Counted from the stretch's first letter, positions 52,253 through 63,119 are shown. The stretch is 64,000 nucleotides of DNA from Microbacterium oxydans (GCF_006540085.1 NZ_BJOG01000005.1:248001-312000), one strand, 5' to 3'. The notes: generated by a model from the sequence alone, not told the origin. Program-made: numbers and translations.

Positions 52253-52668
52253 CGGACCTCGCTCGTTGTCGGGCCCGAGCCGACGACGACCCAGGTCTCC
52301 TCATCGACGGGTTGCGTTCCTCGAAGCGGGGATCGCACGATGCAGGTCGCGGTGTCAGGGCGGCGCTGCCACAGCGCCCTGCGCTCCTCGCTGTGACGGC
52401 GGACCAGCTCGGCCTCCGCCGTGCCCCACCCCTCCTCGATCTTCTGCTCTCCGCGTCGCCGCTCCCGACGCCGGAGGCGAGCCGCGTCCACCAGCGATGC
52501 CCCGATCATCAGGGGCCCCAGTGCCGCGAAGCACAGAGCCAGGAGCGAGCCCGAGATCGACCACAGCACCACGCCGGCGGCGATCGGCACGATAGCGGCC
52601 AGGAACGGCACAGGAGCGCGGTGATGTGGTGCCTGCGCGGACGGCAAGGCGATCGGGAGGGAATCCAT
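52132..52668 (-). CDS. FtsK/EccC-type ATPase, N-terminal membrane part
   Basis: A 178-codon frame whose first about 150 residues are the EccC/EssC-type membrane start: two helices (PFLAAIVPIAAGVVLWSISG and ALCFAALGPLMIGASLV), then a basic, Arg-rich coil (RLRRRERRRGEQKIEEG), and a domain WVVVGSGPTTSEVRC. After that the reading departs from family style (SSTPRPSSCRWGEG) and ends. Reading switches smoothly to the overlapping frame at TTG 52252 if one T is added to the CGTTGC at about 52250-52255. Whether this is a true mutation, a sequencing error or recoding cannot be settled here. Confidence 0.7.
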   Translation of the reverse strand: MDSLPIALPSAQAPHHRAPVPFLAAIVPIAAGVVLWSISGSLLALCFAALGPLMIGASLVDAARLRRRERRRGEQKIEEGWGTAEAELVRRHSEERRALWQRRPDTATCIVRSPLRGTQPVDEETWVVVGSGPTTSEVRCTGAKMSADEPSANDAVSSTPRPSSCRWGEGSVSEERVR

Positions 52669-52726
52669 GCCCTCGAGTCGATCGCATCGCAGGCCGTGGG
52701 CGAGCAGTCTCCACAGCCTCAGGACA

Positions 52727-53524
52727 CTATTGAGCGGTGTCCTCGATCGGGGAGGAGGAGTCGTCCTCAGACGTTACCTGGACGATGATGAGCGTCACGT
52801 TGTCGCGACCGCCGTTCTCCAGGGCCGCCGCGAGCATCGCATCGACGGCCGCCCCCGGGTCGTCGTGCTCGCGGAGGAAGTGCTGGATCCCGTAGTCGGT
52901 GAGCTCCTTGGTGAGCCCGTCGGAGCAGACGACGAACCGGTCACCGGGTCGCACGTCGATGGAGACGTAGTCCGGCGCCGTGAGTTCGCTCGCTCCCACC
53001 GCGCGGGTGATGACGTTGCTGTAGGGGTGCCCTTCGGCTTCCTCCGGGCTGAGCTTGCCTGCCGTGATCAGTTCCTGCACGACCGAGTGATCCGTCGTGA
53101 TCTGCACCAGCTTGTCATCCCGAAGGAGGTAGACGCGGGAATCGCCGATGTTCAAGGCGATCCACTGGGCCTCGTCGCCCTCGGTATCGAGGTAGACGCC
53201 CGTGAGCGTGGTGCCCGTGCCCTCGTCGGTGGTCTCGGGGTGGTCGGCGATGTCGCCGACAGCCAGCTCGAGTGCGCTCTCGATCGACGGGCGATCGACC
53301 TTCCCCGACGAGACGATGGCCTGGAGGCGCGACACCGTGCTCTGACTCGCGATCTCGCCACCGGCATGGCCGCCCATGCCGTCTGCGACGATGAACAGCG
53401 GATAGTCGGCCAAGAAGGCGTCCTGGTTCGTCTCGCGACGGCGCCCCTGATCGGTGATACCGGACCAGGAGAGCAGCAGCGTGCGCTGCGCAACCGTGAT
53501 CCGTTGCGTCTTCGTCTCAGCCAC
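52727..53524 (-). CDS. PP2C family serine/threonine phosphatase
   Basis: A 265-residue phosphatase of the PPM/PstP type. Metal-binding motifs: GRRRETNQDAFLADYPLFIVADGMGGHAGG (the DGMGG Asp), NIGDSRVYLL near 125, VVCSDGLTKEL near 190 and GGRDNVTLIIV near 240. No membrane helix, so cytoplasmic. It probably reverses Ser/Thr protein kinases, though none lies in the window. Start chosen at GTG 53524, which has GGAGG 7 nt before it; an in-frame GTG 17 codons earlier (53575) is an alternative. TACGAT just beyond that may be a -10. Confidence 0.88.
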   Translation of the reverse strand: MAETKTQRITVAQRTLLLSWSGITDQGRRRETNQDAFLADYPLFIVADGMGGHAGGEIASQSTVSRLQAIVSSGKVDRPSIESALELAVGDIADHPETTDEGTGTTLTGVYLDTEGDEAQWIALNIGDSRVYLLRDDKLVQITTDHSVVQELITAGKLSPEEAEGHPYSNVITRAVGASELTAPDYVSIDVRPGDRFVVCSDGLTKELTDYGIQHFLREHDDPGAAVDAMLAAALENGGRDNVTLIIVQVTSEDDSSSPIEDTAQ

Positions 53525-53762
53525 GTGCTGCCTCCGATGGGCCTGCGGCGGGTCGGACGGTCGCAGGATACTCACAACACATCGTAGTAGAAGTCACGTA
53601 CACCGCGATCACGCTCGTGCGTCCGGAGCCGCCGACGAAGGCAGCGAGCCCGCGAGAACTGAGCCGAGAAGCAAGATGTGACCGGGCGTGCCTGCGCGGT
53701 ACGGGGACGAAAGCATATCGTCCACGTTAGCGGGCGCTGCGGGTGGAGAACCAGCCGGAACA

Positions 53763-53798
53763 GCACAGAGCCCCCGACAGGAGTCGAGGGCTCTGTGC
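53763..53798 (-). terminator. Hairpin terminator after the DUF5684-type gene
   Basis: GCACAGAGCCC (53763-53773) pairs perfectly with 53788-53798; inside, CGAC and GTCG pair again, so the stem is nearly continuous for 16 positions with one mismatch. It is 25 nt downstream of the minus-strand gene. Confidence 0.75.
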
Positions 53799-53823
53799 CA
53801 GACGATGCCATCTCGTCAGATGA

Positions 53824-54690
53824 TCACGCCGGCGGCTGTGTGGGATCCGTGGGCGGAGTGGTGGGCGAAGCCGGCGGTGCGGCGGGCGGAGCCGTCGGGG
53901 GCGCAGGCGGCGCGGGCGGGGTGGACGGTGCCGCGGGCGGAGCCGACGGTGCCGCGGGCGGAGCCGACGGTGCCGCGGGCGGAGTGGCCGGAGGGACCGG
54001 TGCGCCGGTTGCCGGTGCAGCAGGCGGCGCGTAACCGGGCTGTGCAGGCGGCGCGTAACCGGGCTGTGCAGGCGGCGCGTAACCGGGCTGTGCCGGCGGG
54101 GCGTAGCCCTGCGGGCCGGGCTGAGCGTAGCCCTGGGGCGAACCGTAACCAGCGTTGGGAGCTGCAGCCGATGCCTGAGCGGGGATGCCGTCCCAGACCG
54201 TCCGGTCTCCGAGCAGGCCGTTCGCTGCCCAGGACGCGGGCTGGATGGCCGGGTTCCACCGCGACTTGTCGAAGGCGTTGATACCGAGCCACACCGGCGG
54301 CAGGAAGAAGTAGAGCACGACCCAGACGGCGTCCTTCTGCAACTTCAGACCGACGCGCCATGCGGCGATCAGGTCGATGACGCGACCGGCGATGCCGACG
54401 AGCGGGAGGATCAGGAACCAGCCGAGGAACGGGATGATCGCCCCGACGATGCCGGCGCCCATGAGGTACAGGACGAGCCAGGGGCTCAGATCACCGAGCT
54501 TGTAGAAGATCATGGTGCTGTAGACCGGCACCCAGGCGCGCCACTTGCCCTGCACGCCTGCCTTCTCGAAGATCGTCATGTAGAACCACGAGTAGAGCGC
54601 GTAGATGGCGAGTGGCAGGATCGTGTAGACCAGGATCAACGCGACGACCGCGCCGCCTGACAGGCCGTCATAGCCGTAGTAGTCGTTCAT
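53824..54690 (-). CDS. Membrane protein with proline-rich repeat tail (DUF5684-like)
   Basis: A 288-residue protein: about five helices in residues 1-140, with WYMTIFEKAG-type WFYMTIFEKAGVQGKWRAWVP, WLVLYLMGAGIVG and ALNAFDKSRW-like GINAFDKSRWNP, then a long cytoplasmic tail low in complexity. The tail has three copies of GYAPPAQP (24-bp DNA repeats, 54031-54102) and repeats of PSAPPAA (21-bp units near 53922-53986). The head resembles DUF5684 proteins, whose role is unknown. GGAGGG precedes the ATG at 54690; TAGTGT (54733-54738) is a plausible -10. Confidence 0.78.
   Translation of the reverse strand: MNDYYGYDGLSGGAVVALILVYTILPLAIYALYSWFYMTIFEKAGVQGKWRAWVPVYSTMIFYKLGDLSPWLVLYLMGAGIVGAIIPFLGWFLILPLVGIAGRVIDLIAAWRVGLKLQKDAVWVVLYFFLPPVWLGINAFDKSRWNPAIQPASWAANGLLGDRTVWDGIPAQASAAAPNAGYGSPQGYAQPGPQGYAPPAQPGYAPPAQPGYAPPAQPGYAPPAAPATGAPVPPATPPAAPSAPPAAPSAPPAAPSTPPAPPAPPTAPPAAPPASPTTPPTDPTQPPA
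53922..53986. repeat. 21-bp tandem repeats in the coding tail
   Basis: About three copies of a unit like GACGGTGCCGCGGGCGGAGCC, encoding Pro/Ala/Ser-rich residues of the preceding membrane protein's tail. Confidence 0.7.
54031..54102. repeat. 24-bp tandem repeats encoding GYAPPAQP
   Basis: Three near-identical 24-bp copies, each encoding one 8-residue unit; repeat-number changes would keep the frame. Confidence 0.75.
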
Positions 54691-54831
54691 GGTTCCCTCC
54701 AGAAGTTCATGATGGGTCATCATGCGCTGAACACACTAGCGCTTCCCGGGGTTTCCGCGCATGTCCCTTACGCCGTCGGGCGCGTTCGGGGGAATCTCTC
54801 CCGCGGAACGCGATCGCCCACGGTGAGCCGG

Positions 54832-55578
54832 TCACTCCTCGACGACCAGCTCCCAGACACCGTCGTCCTCACCGTCCCGGAAGACCAGCCCCCGCCTGTC
54901 CGCCCACGCACGGAAGCCCCGAGCGGACGTGACGCGCGGTCGCTCCTCGGCGATCGCACGCACGAGCAAGCCCTTGGACTTCTTGTTGAAGTGATTGAGG
55001 GCTCTCCCCTGTTCCGTCACGACACGGACGTACGCAGAAGCGACCGAATCGGGCACGGGGCCCAACGCGGCATAGGCCTCGCTCCGCAAGTCGAGGATGA
55101 ACGCGGGTGCGGCTTCCGCCACAGCAGCGGATGTCGCGGTGGCCCAGTGGCGTCGAAGGGCAGGAAGCCCGGGAACCGACGTCCCCGCCGCGAGCCGGTA
55201 CATGGGCACCTGATCCAGAGCACCGACAGGACCGAAGGGCGCACTGTGGATCAAGACATGCTCACCGAGCCATCTGCGGGAGGCTGATGACAAGGATCGG
55301 GGATCGAGAGCATCGAACAGCACCCCCGTATAGCGATCGATCGCCGGCATCGTGGGCGCTGAGCGCAGCATCCGATTGTGCGCGATGTCGCCGCTCTGAC
55401 GCTCACTCAACTTGAGCACCCGACGGGCAGTCTCCTCATCGGAGGCGAGCTCGATCAGCGCATCGATGACGGCTGTGCGATGCGCCGACAGAGACGGCAG
55501 CTCGAGCGACTCGAGATCGAGTGGCGAACCGTCGCCACCCTCGCGCTTGGTCTCGGACGGCGGGAGCAGGATCTTCAT
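54832..55578 (-). CDS. yaaA: YaaA family peroxide-stress protein
   Basis: A 248-residue UPF0246/YaaA protein. The start MKILLPPSETKREGG is the family signature; AIDRYTGVLFDALD near residue 80 and the Lys-rich C-terminal FNKKSKGLLVRAI near 200 match too. E. coli YaaA limits free iron and so oxidative damage to DNA during peroxide stress. GAGG lies 5 nt before the ATG. It sits just beyond the atp operon terminator, on the same strand, as an independent unit. Confidence 0.9.
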   Translation of the reverse strand: MKILLPPSETKREGGDGSPLDLESLELPSLSAHRTAVIDALIELASDEETARRVLKLSERQSGDIAHNRMLRSAPTMPAIDRYTGVLFDALDPRSLSSASRRWLGEHVLIHSAPFGPVGALDQVPMYRLAAGTSVPGLPALRRHWATATSAAVAEAAPAFILDLRSEAYAALGPVPDSVASAYVRVVTEQGRALNHFNKKSKGLLVRAIAEERPRVTSARGFRAWADRRGLVFRDGEDDGVWELVVEE

Positions 55579-55598
55579 GAAACCTCGGTGGATACAGA

Positions 55599-55640
55599 CG
55601 CGTCCGCCTCGGGACCCTTGAGGGTGCCGAGGCGGACGCG
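55599..55640 (-). terminator. 14-bp hairpin terminator of the atp operon
   Basis: CGCGTCCGCCTCGG (55599-55612) pairs perfectly with 55627-55640, and ACCC/GGGT within the loop can pair as well. It begins 14 nt after the atpC stop on the minus strand. Confidence 0.85.
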
Positions 55641-55654
55641 TGGAACAGATGCGG

Positions 55655-55915
55655 CTAGGCGATGAGAGCCGCGTTGCCGGCGACGATCGTCAGGGTCTCG
55701 CCCTCCATGGAGAGGAACCCGTCCTGAGCGTTGGCCAGCACCTTGGTGCCATCCGACTGGGTGATGCGAACCTGGCCCTCGGCGAGGATGGCCAGCACCG
55801 GCTCGTGGCCGGACATGAAGCCGATCTCACCCTCGACGGTCTTGGCGACCACGAGGCTCGCCTCTCCCGTCCAGACCTCCGCATCAGCGGAGACGAGGCT
55901 GACATGCAGCGCCAT
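55655..55915 (-). CDS. atpC: ATP synthase F1 subunit epsilon
   Basis: An 86-residue epsilon subunit: LHVSLVSADAEVWTGEASLVV, the central GEIGFMSGHEPVLAIL and a C-terminal DGFLSMEGETLTIV, i.e. the beta-sandwich domain. The two-helix C-terminal domain that inhibits ATP hydrolysis in other bacteria is absent; short epsilon is common in this family. The ATG at 55915 lies 2 nt after the atpD stop, so translation is coupled. It is the last gene of the operon. Confidence 0.93.
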   Translation of the reverse strand: MALHVSLVSADAEVWTGEASLVVAKTVEGEIGFMSGHEPVLAILAEGQVRITQSDGTKVLANAQDGFLSMEGETLTIVAGNAALIA

Positions 55916-55917
55916 GG

Positions 55918-57393
<1,476 letters not shown>

Positions 57394-58290
57394 CTATTTG
57401 CTCGCGAGAGCGTCGGCCCCGCCGACGATCTCGGCGATCTGCTGCGTGATCTCCGCCTGACGCGCGTTGTTGCGCAGACGGGTGTAGTCGGTGATGAGCT
57501 TGTCGGCGTTGTCGCTGGCCGACTTCATCGCCTTCTGCGTCGCTGCCTGCTTGGCGGCGGACGACTGCAGGAGAGCGTTGAAGACGCGGCTCTGGATGTA
57601 CACCGGCAGGATCGCGTCGAGAACAGTCTCGGCGTCCGGCTCGAACTCGTACAGCGGGTAAACGGTGTTACCGGCTTCCGACTCATCGGCTTCCGTGATC
57701 TCCAGCGGGAGCAGACGCACGGACTCCGGCGACTGCGTCATCATGCTGACGAAACGGTTGTACACGAGGTGGATCTCATCGACGCCGCCGTCCTGTCCTC
57801 CACGGGAGAACGCTTCGAGCAGTGTCGCCGAGATCTCCTCGGCGGTGTGGAACGACGGGGTGTCGGTGTCGCCGGTCCACTCCGCGGCCGCAGCGATCCG
57901 TCGGAACTGGAAGTATCCGACGGCCTTGCGGCCGATGAGGTAGAACACCGGCTCCTTGCCCTGCTCGCGCATGAGCTCTGCCACCTCGAGACCCTCACGG
58001 AGGATCTGCGAGTTGAAGGCTCCGGCGAGACCGCGGTCCGAGGAGAAGATCACGACCGCGGAGCGGGTGATGTTCTCGGACTCGCGGGTCAGCGGGTGAT
58101 CCACGTTCGAGTGCGTCGCGACGGCCGACACGGCCCTCGTCACGGCTCGCGCGAAGGGGGTGGACGCCTTGACGCGTGCCATCGCCTTCTGGATGCGCGA
58201 AGCCGCGATGAGTTCCATCGCCTTCGTGATCTTCTTGGTCGTCTGAGCAGAAGAGATCTTCTGCTTGTAGACCCGGAGTTGAGCGCCCAT
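57394..58290 (-). CDS. atpG: ATP synthase F1 subunit gamma
   Basis: The 298-residue central rotor shaft. The N-terminal helix [36 protein letters not shown] and the C-terminal helix [38 protein letters not shown] form the coiled coil; [13 protein letters not shown] is the conserved catch loop. It lies between atpA (19 bp) and atpD (21 bp). Confidence 0.97.
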   Translation of the reverse strand: MGAQLRVYKQKISSAQTTKKITKAMELIAASRIQKAMARVKASTPFARAVTRAVSAVATHSNVDHPLTRESENITRSAVVIFSSDRGLAGAFNSQILREGLEVAELMREQGKEPVFYLIGRKAVGYFQFRRIAAAAEWTGDTDTPSFHTAEEISATLLEAFSRGGQDGGVDEIHLVYNRFVSMMTQSPESVRLLPLEITEADESEAGNTVYPLYEFEPDAETVLDAILPVYIQSRVFNALLQSSAAKQAATQKAMKSASDNADKLITDYTRLRNNARQAEITQQIAEIVGGADALASK

Positions 58291-58309
58291 ATCTCAGTAC
58301 CTCACGCGA

Positions 58310-59950
58310 TTACGCGCGACGACCCTTGACGATCTTCTCCTGGTTGACGTCCTCAGCCTCGGCTGCGGCGTGCTCCTCGTGACCGGGGGCGCCGATCGCG
58401 TGGCCCTTGCCACCCTGGAACTCCAGGACGAAGGCGTCCGTCTGCTTCTCGAGCTCTGCGACCGTGGCGTCATCGAGGACGTTGGTCTCACGCAGCGTGT
58501 CGAGAACCTTGGTGTTGCGACGCAGGTAGTCGAGCAGTTCGCGCTCGAACCGGAGCACGTCCTCGACCTCGACCGTGTCGAGCTTGCCGTTCGTTCCGGC
58601 CCAGATCGAGACGACCTGCTCCTCGACGGGGTACGGCGAGTACTGCGGCTGCTTGAGCAGCTCGGTCAGACGCGCACCGCGGGACAGCTGACGACGCGAA
58701 GCCGCGTCGAGGTCGGATGCGAACATCGCGAAGGCCTCGAGGGAGCGGTACTGCGCGAGCTCCAGCTTCAACGTTCCGGAGACCTTCTTGATCGACTTCA
58801 CCTGCGCGTCGCCACCGACTCGCGACACCGAGATACCCACGTCGACCGCCGGACGCTGGTTGGCGTTGAAGAGGTCGGACTGCAGGAAGATCTGGCCGTC
58901 GGTGATCGAGATCACGTTGGTCGGGATGTACGCGGAGACGTCGTTCGCCTTGGTCTCGATGATCGGGAGTCCCGTCATGGAACCGGCACCCAGCTCGTCC
59001 GACAGCTTCGCGCAACGCTCCAGCAGACGGGAGTGCAGGTAGAAGACGTCACCCGGGTATGCCTCGCGGCCCGGCGGACGACGCAGGAGGAGCGACACGG
59101 CACGGTAGGCCTCAGCCTGCTTCGACAGGTCGTCGAAGATGATGAGGACGTGCTTGCCGCCGTACATCCAGTGCTGGCCGATGGCTGAACCGGTGTACGG
59201 AGCCAGGTACTTGAAGCCGGCAGGGTCGGACGCGGGAGCGGCCACGATCGTGGTGTACTCCAGAGCGCCGGCCTCTTCGAGCGCGCCCTTCACCGAGGCG
59301 ATGGTCGAGCCCTTCTGGCCGATCGCGACGTAGATGCAACGGACCTGCTTGTTGACGTCGCCGGACTCCCAGTTGGCCTTCTGGTTGATGATCGTGTCGA
59401 TCGCGATGGCGGTCTTGCCGGTCTGGCGGTCACCGATGATCAGCTGACGCTGACCACGGCCGACCGGGATCATCGCGTCGATCGCCTTGATTCCGGTCTG
59501 CATCGGCTCGTGCACCGACTTGCGCTGCATGACGCCGGGCGCCTGGAGCTCGAGAGCGCGGACGCTCTCGGTCTCGATCGCGCCGAGTCCGTCGATCGGG
59601 TTGCCGAGCGGGTCGACCACGCGGCCGAGGTAACCGTCACCGACGGGGACCGAGAGGACCTCACCCGTGCGGGTTACCTCCTGGCCGGCCTCGATGCCGG
59701 TGAACTCGCCGAGGACGACGACACCGATCTCGTGCTCGTTCAGGCTCTGCGCGAGACCCTTGGTGCCGTCGGCGAAGACGACGAGCTCGTTCGCCATGAC
59801 GCCGGGCAGTCCCTCGACGTGAGCGATGCCGTCCGCAGCGTCGACGACGGTGCCGACCTCGGTCGCACCGGCCGCGGTGGGCTCGTATGCGGCGGCGAAG
59901 TCCTTCAGCGCGTCACGGATGACGTCGGGGCTGATCGATAGTTCTGCCAT
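58310..59950 (-). CDS. atpA: ATP synthase F1 subunit alpha
   Basis: The 546-residue non-catalytic subunit. GDGIAHVEG-type [19 protein letters not shown] begins the barrel; [21 protein letters not shown] near residue 170 is the P-loop; [20 protein letters not shown] and [15 protein letters not shown] near 345 are standard. The C-terminal 25 residues ([20 protein letters not shown]) are an acidic, His-containing extension typical of actinobacteria. Confidence 0.98.
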   Translation of the reverse strand: MAELSISPDVIRDALKDFAAAYEPTAAGATEVGTVVDAADGIAHVEGLPGVMANELVVFADGTKGLAQSLNEHEIGVVVLGEFTGIEAGQEVTRTGEVLSVPVGDGYLGRVVDPLGNPIDGLGAIETESVRALELQAPGVMQRKSVHEPMQTGIKAIDAMIPVGRGQRQLIIGDRQTGKTAIAIDTIINQKANWESGDVNKQVRCIYVAIGQKGSTIASVKGALEEAGALEYTTIVAAPASDPAGFKYLAPYTGSAIGQHWMYGGKHVLIIFDDLSKQAEAYRAVSLLLRRPPGREAYPGDVFYLHSRLLERCAKLSDELGAGSMTGLPIIETKANDVSAYIPTNVISITDGQIFLQSDLFNANQRPAVDVGISVSRVGGDAQVKSIKKVSGTLKLELAQYRSLEAFAMFASDLDAASRRQLSRGARLTELLKQPQYSPYPVEEQVVSIWAGTNGKLDTVEVEDVLRFERELLDYLRRNTKVLDTLRETNVLDDATVAELEKQTDAFVLEFQGGKGHAIGAPGHEEHAAAEAEDVNQEKIVKGRRA

Positions 59951-59997
59951 TGTCTTCCCTTTGTATCTGGGTGCGCGGTTCCCCGCGCGAAGTCGTG

Positions 59998-60789
59998 TTA
60001 GCCCGCGAGCTTCTGGCGAAGGTCGGCGAGTCGTGCGGAGATGCTGCCGTCGATGACGTCATCGGCGATCTGCACACGCAGACCTCCGACCACGGCAGGG
60101 TCGATGACGACGTTGAGCGATACCTGACCGTCATAGCGACGCGAGAGCGACTCGCTCAGACGGTCACGCTGCGCATCGCTGAGGGCGGTGGCGGTGTACA
60201 CGGTGGCGACGACGCGGCCGCGCTGGTTCGAGACGATGTTCATCGCCCTGTCCAGCAGACGACGAACGCGGCGCTCACGCGGCTGGCGTACCAGCGACGT
60301 GATGACCAGAGTCGCTGCGGTGCTGGTGGAGCCTTCGGCCAGGAGACGCTCGACGAGCGTGCTCTTGGCGTCTTCTCCCCCGACGCGGCTTCCCAGAGCG
60401 AGTTCCAGCTCAGGGTTGGCTGCGATCACCCGGGAGAACCCGAAGAGCTCGCCCTCGATGTCCGTGTCCGGCTCGGCGACCGCTGCGGCGCGGATCGCGA
60501 GCTCCTCGATACCGTCGACGAGCTCATCCGCGTTGGACCAGCGTTCTGCGACCACGGTCGACAGAACGTCCTTGGCGCCTGCGGAGAACCCGCCGAACAC
60601 CGCGGCGACGACATTCTGTCGTGCCGCGGCGGGAGCGGAAGGATCAGCAAGCGCGCCGCTCAGCTGGGACGAGTCGCTCACGGCCCGGGCGGCGGCGAAC
60701 AGCTCCCGCGCCGTGTCGAGAGTGATGTCCTTCGCTGCGGCAAGCGTCTTGATGGATGCCGCGAGTGCCTGAGTGGTCGCGCTGCCCAT
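59998..60789 (-). CDS. atpH: ATP synthase F1 subunit delta
   Basis: A 263-residue stator subunit linking F1 to the b subunit dimer. The C-terminal half carries the typical [23 protein letters not shown] and [26 protein letters not shown]-like block; the length (263 versus about 180 in E. coli) reflects an N-terminal extension usual in actinobacteria. The ATG overlaps the atpF stop (TAATG). Confidence 0.95.
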   Translation of the reverse strand: MGSATTQALAASIKTLAAAKDITLDTARELFAAARAVSDSSQLSGALADPSAPAAARQNVVAAVFGGFSAGAKDVLSTVVAERWSNADELVDGIEELAIRAAAVAEPDTDIEGELFGFSRVIAANPELELALGSRVGGEDAKSTLVERLLAEGSTSTAATLVITSLVRQPRERRVRRLLDRAMNIVSNQRGRVVATVYTATALSDAQRDRLSESLSRRYDGQVSLNVVIDPAVVGGLRVQIADDVIDGSISARLADLRQKLAG

Positions 60790-61346
60790 TACTGAGCCGC
60801 CTTCTCGGATGCCTCGAGCTCGGCGAGGAAGCGATCGACGACAGCGGTCGCGCGTGCGTCGTCGGAGAGCGTCTCGCCGACCACGCCACCGGCGAGGTCG
60901 AGGGCGAGCGATCCGACCTCGCTGCGGAGCGAGACGAGAGCGGTCTGACGCTCCGCCTCGATCTGCGTGTGCGCGGTGGCGGTGATGCGTGCGGCCTCGG
61001 TGGTCGCGGCGTCCTTCGCCTCGGCGACGATCTTCTTGCCGTCCTCACGGGCGGCCTCGCGGATCTCGCCGGCCTCGGTGCGCGCCTCAGCGAGCTGACG
61101 CGTGTACTCCTCGAGTGCCGCCTCCGCCTGCTTCTGCGCCTCGTCGGCCTTGGCGATGTTGCCCTCGATCGCGGCGGACCGCTCATCGAGCATCTTCGTC
61201 AGCTTGGGAAGGGCGACCTTCCACACGACGATCAAGATGATGAGGAACCACAGACCCGACCAGATGATGTCGTACCACGCGGGGATCAGCGGGTTGTTCG
61301 CCGCCTCACCCTCAGCCGCGAGGTTCGTGACAAGAGCGTTCAGCAT
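60789..61346 (-). CDS. atpF: ATP synthase F0 subunit b
   Basis: The 185-residue stator stalk. One membrane helix at residues about 25-48 (DIIWSGLWFLIILIVVWKV) follows a short external N-terminus, then a long charged coil (ERSAAIEGNIAKADEAQKQA onward) for dimerisation with a second b. The stop overlaps the atpH start by one base. Confidence 0.96.
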   Translation of the reverse strand: MLNALVTNLAAEGEAANNPLIPAWYDIIWSGLWFLIILIVVWKVALPKLTKMLDERSAAIEGNIAKADEAQKQAEAALEEYTRQLAEARTEAGEIREAAREDGKKIVAEAKDAATTEAARITATAHTQIEAERQTALVSLRSEVGSLALDLAGGVVGETLSDDARATAVVDRFLAELEASEKAAQ

Positions 61347-61373
61347 CCTGTCTCCTTCAGAAGTCGGTTCGGA

Positions 61374-61661
<288 letters not shown>

Positions 61662-61670
61662 CTAGTGGGC

Positions 61671-62477
61671 TTAGTGCTCTTCTGCGACCGCGAGCTGGAT
61701 GTAGACCGCGGTGAGGACGGTGAAGACGTACGCCTGGAGGACGGCGACCAGAATCTCGAAGAGAGTGAAGGCGCCGCCGAAGGCGAGGGTTCCGACACCG
61801 AGCGCGGCCCAGCCGCCGCCTGCGGTGAAGAAGAAGAACTGGGTCGCTGCGAAGCAGAGGACCAGGATCATGTGGCCGACCACGAGGTTCATCAGCAGTC
61901 GCAGGGTGAGCGTCACCGGGCGGATGATGAAGGTCGAGATGAGCTCGATCGGGGTGACGATGAAGTACACCGGCCACGGGACACCGGCGGGGAAGAGCGA
62001 GTTCTTGAAGAAGTTCTTCGGGCTCTTCTTGATGCCGGCGTAGATGAACGTGACATAGCTGACCACGGCGAGCGTGAGCGGCACCGCGATGATGGCCGTT
62101 CCCGGCATGTTCAGGAACGGGATGATGCCGGTGATGTTCATGAACAGCGTCATGAAGAAGATCGTCATCAGGATCGGGAGGAACCGATCGCCGTCCTTGC
62201 GGCCGAGCAGGTCGTGGGCGATGCCGCCGCGCACGAAGCCCATGCCCATCTCCACCAGGCTCTGGAACCGGCCGGGGACGACCTTCATGCGGCGGGTACC
62301 GAGCCAGAGGATGAGGACCACGGCGATCACGGAGAGCAACTGGATCAGGTGGATCCGGTTCACCGGGATGGGGCCTACGTTGAAGAGGATCTCCGGAAAG
62401 AACTCATCGATCGAAGGGCCGTGGAACTCGCCGTCGGTGGCAAGTCGGGGGGTCAGGGTCGCAGCGATATTAAACAG
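61671..62477 (-). CDS. atpB: ATP synthase F0 subunit a, non-canonical start likely
   Basis: The membrane subunit that conducts protons against the c ring. About six helices; the key Arg is in RPVTLTLRLLMNLVVGHMIL near residue 185 of the full form. The first standard start, a GTG at 62363, would give only 230 residues and cut off GEFHGPSIDEFFPEILF, a conserved N-terminal segment that is plainly encoded upstream in frame. The only ribosome-site-linked codon there is a CTG at 62475-62477 (LFNIAATLTP) with GGAG 6 nt before it, giving 268 residues, a normal length. I therefore place the start at the CTG, with moderate certainty. Confidence 0.85.
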   Translation of the reverse strand: MFNIAATLTPRLATDGEFHGPSIDEFFPEILFNVGPIPVNRIHLIQLLSVIAVVLILWLGTRRMKVVPGRFQSLVEMGMGFVRGGIAHDLLGRKDGDRFLPILMTIFFMTLFMNITGIIPFLNMPGTAIIAVPLTLAVVSYVTFIYAGIKKSPKNFFKNSLFPAGVPWPVYFIVTPIELISTFIIRPVTLTLRLLMNLVVGHMILVLCFAATQFFFFTAGGGWAALGVGTLAFGGAFTLFEILVAVLQAYVFTVLTAVYIQLAVAEEH

Positions 62478-62576
62478 CGCGGGCTCCAGCTTCGGGGCAC
62501 CGGTCAGAACCGGGGCGACGATGGTCGGTGTGCTTCACAGCGCAAGCGCTCGCGGGCGAGCGGCGGGCACGTCTCA

Positions 62577-62606
62577 ACACTATCAGAATCTGAGGGTCCC
62601 CTAAGA
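62577..62606 (-). promoter_or_regulatory. Possible promoter upstream of atpB
   Basis: On the minus strand TTAGGG, overlapping the stop codon of the upstream gene, is followed after 16 bp by TAGTGT, a reasonable -35/-10 pair. It would let atpBEFHAGDC be transcribed apart from the wecA-atpI-like pair; the leader before the proposed atpB start is about 100 nt. Confidence 0.4.
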
Positions 62607-63119
62607 CCGCTGGCCGCCCTCGACGGGGCCGCCGTCGATGTGATTGGCGTTGCCGGGGGCGCGATCTTCGGGAACCTCGGTCGGCAGCGTGGTGTCGCTG
62701 ACGTGCGGCAGACGCATCTGCGTGAGCACCACGACGTCGATGACGAGCGACATCAGCACACCGGCCACGATCGAGAGGAAGAACACCATCGGCTGCAGCC
62801 AGGGCTGACCGGCGAGCAGGATCATCACCACGACGAAGACGCCCAGCTTGAGCAGCCAGCCGCCGAGCACGATCGCGAAGAACAGCTGCACGTAGAGCGG
62901 GTCTCCGAACCAGCGATTCGCGATGAGGATGCTGAGGCCGGTGATGCCGAGGAACACGGCCGCCAGCACGACGCCGAGCAGACCGCTGATGAGACCCTCG
63001 CCCTGGGCGACGAGGAAACCGACGCCGCCTGCGACGATCGCGAGCACGACGGTGGCGATCGCCGACCAGATCAGGGTCCGACGCAGGATCGGGGTGCTGG
63101 AAACGGGGCTCGGGCTCAT
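62601..63119 (-). CDS. AtpI-like membrane protein
   Basis: A 172-residue protein with four helices: LIWSAIATVVLAIVAGGVGF, GLLGVVLAAVFLGITGLSIL, LFFAIVLGGWLLKLGVFVVV and VFFLSIVAGVLMSLVIDVVV. The build and position just upstream of atpB are those of actinobacterial AtpI-like proteins, which help assemble the c ring. The C-terminal 40 residues are polar. Its ATG overlaps the wecA-like stop (TGATG). Confidence 0.82.
   Translation of the reverse strand: MSPSPVSSTPILRRTLIWSAIATVVLAIVAGGVGFLVAQGEGLISGLLGVVLAAVFLGITGLSILIANRWFGDPLYVQLFFAIVLGGWLLKLGVFVVVMILLAGQPWLQPMVFFLSIVAGVLMSLVIDVVVLTQMRLPHVSDTTLPTEVPEDRAPGNANHIDGGPVEGGQRS

Noticed and set aside
53644-53762. Possible tRNA or small RNA between the PP2C and DUF5684-type genes
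   Set aside because: A GGTTC-like stretch was noticed, but no acceptor stem or anticodon arm can be folded around it.
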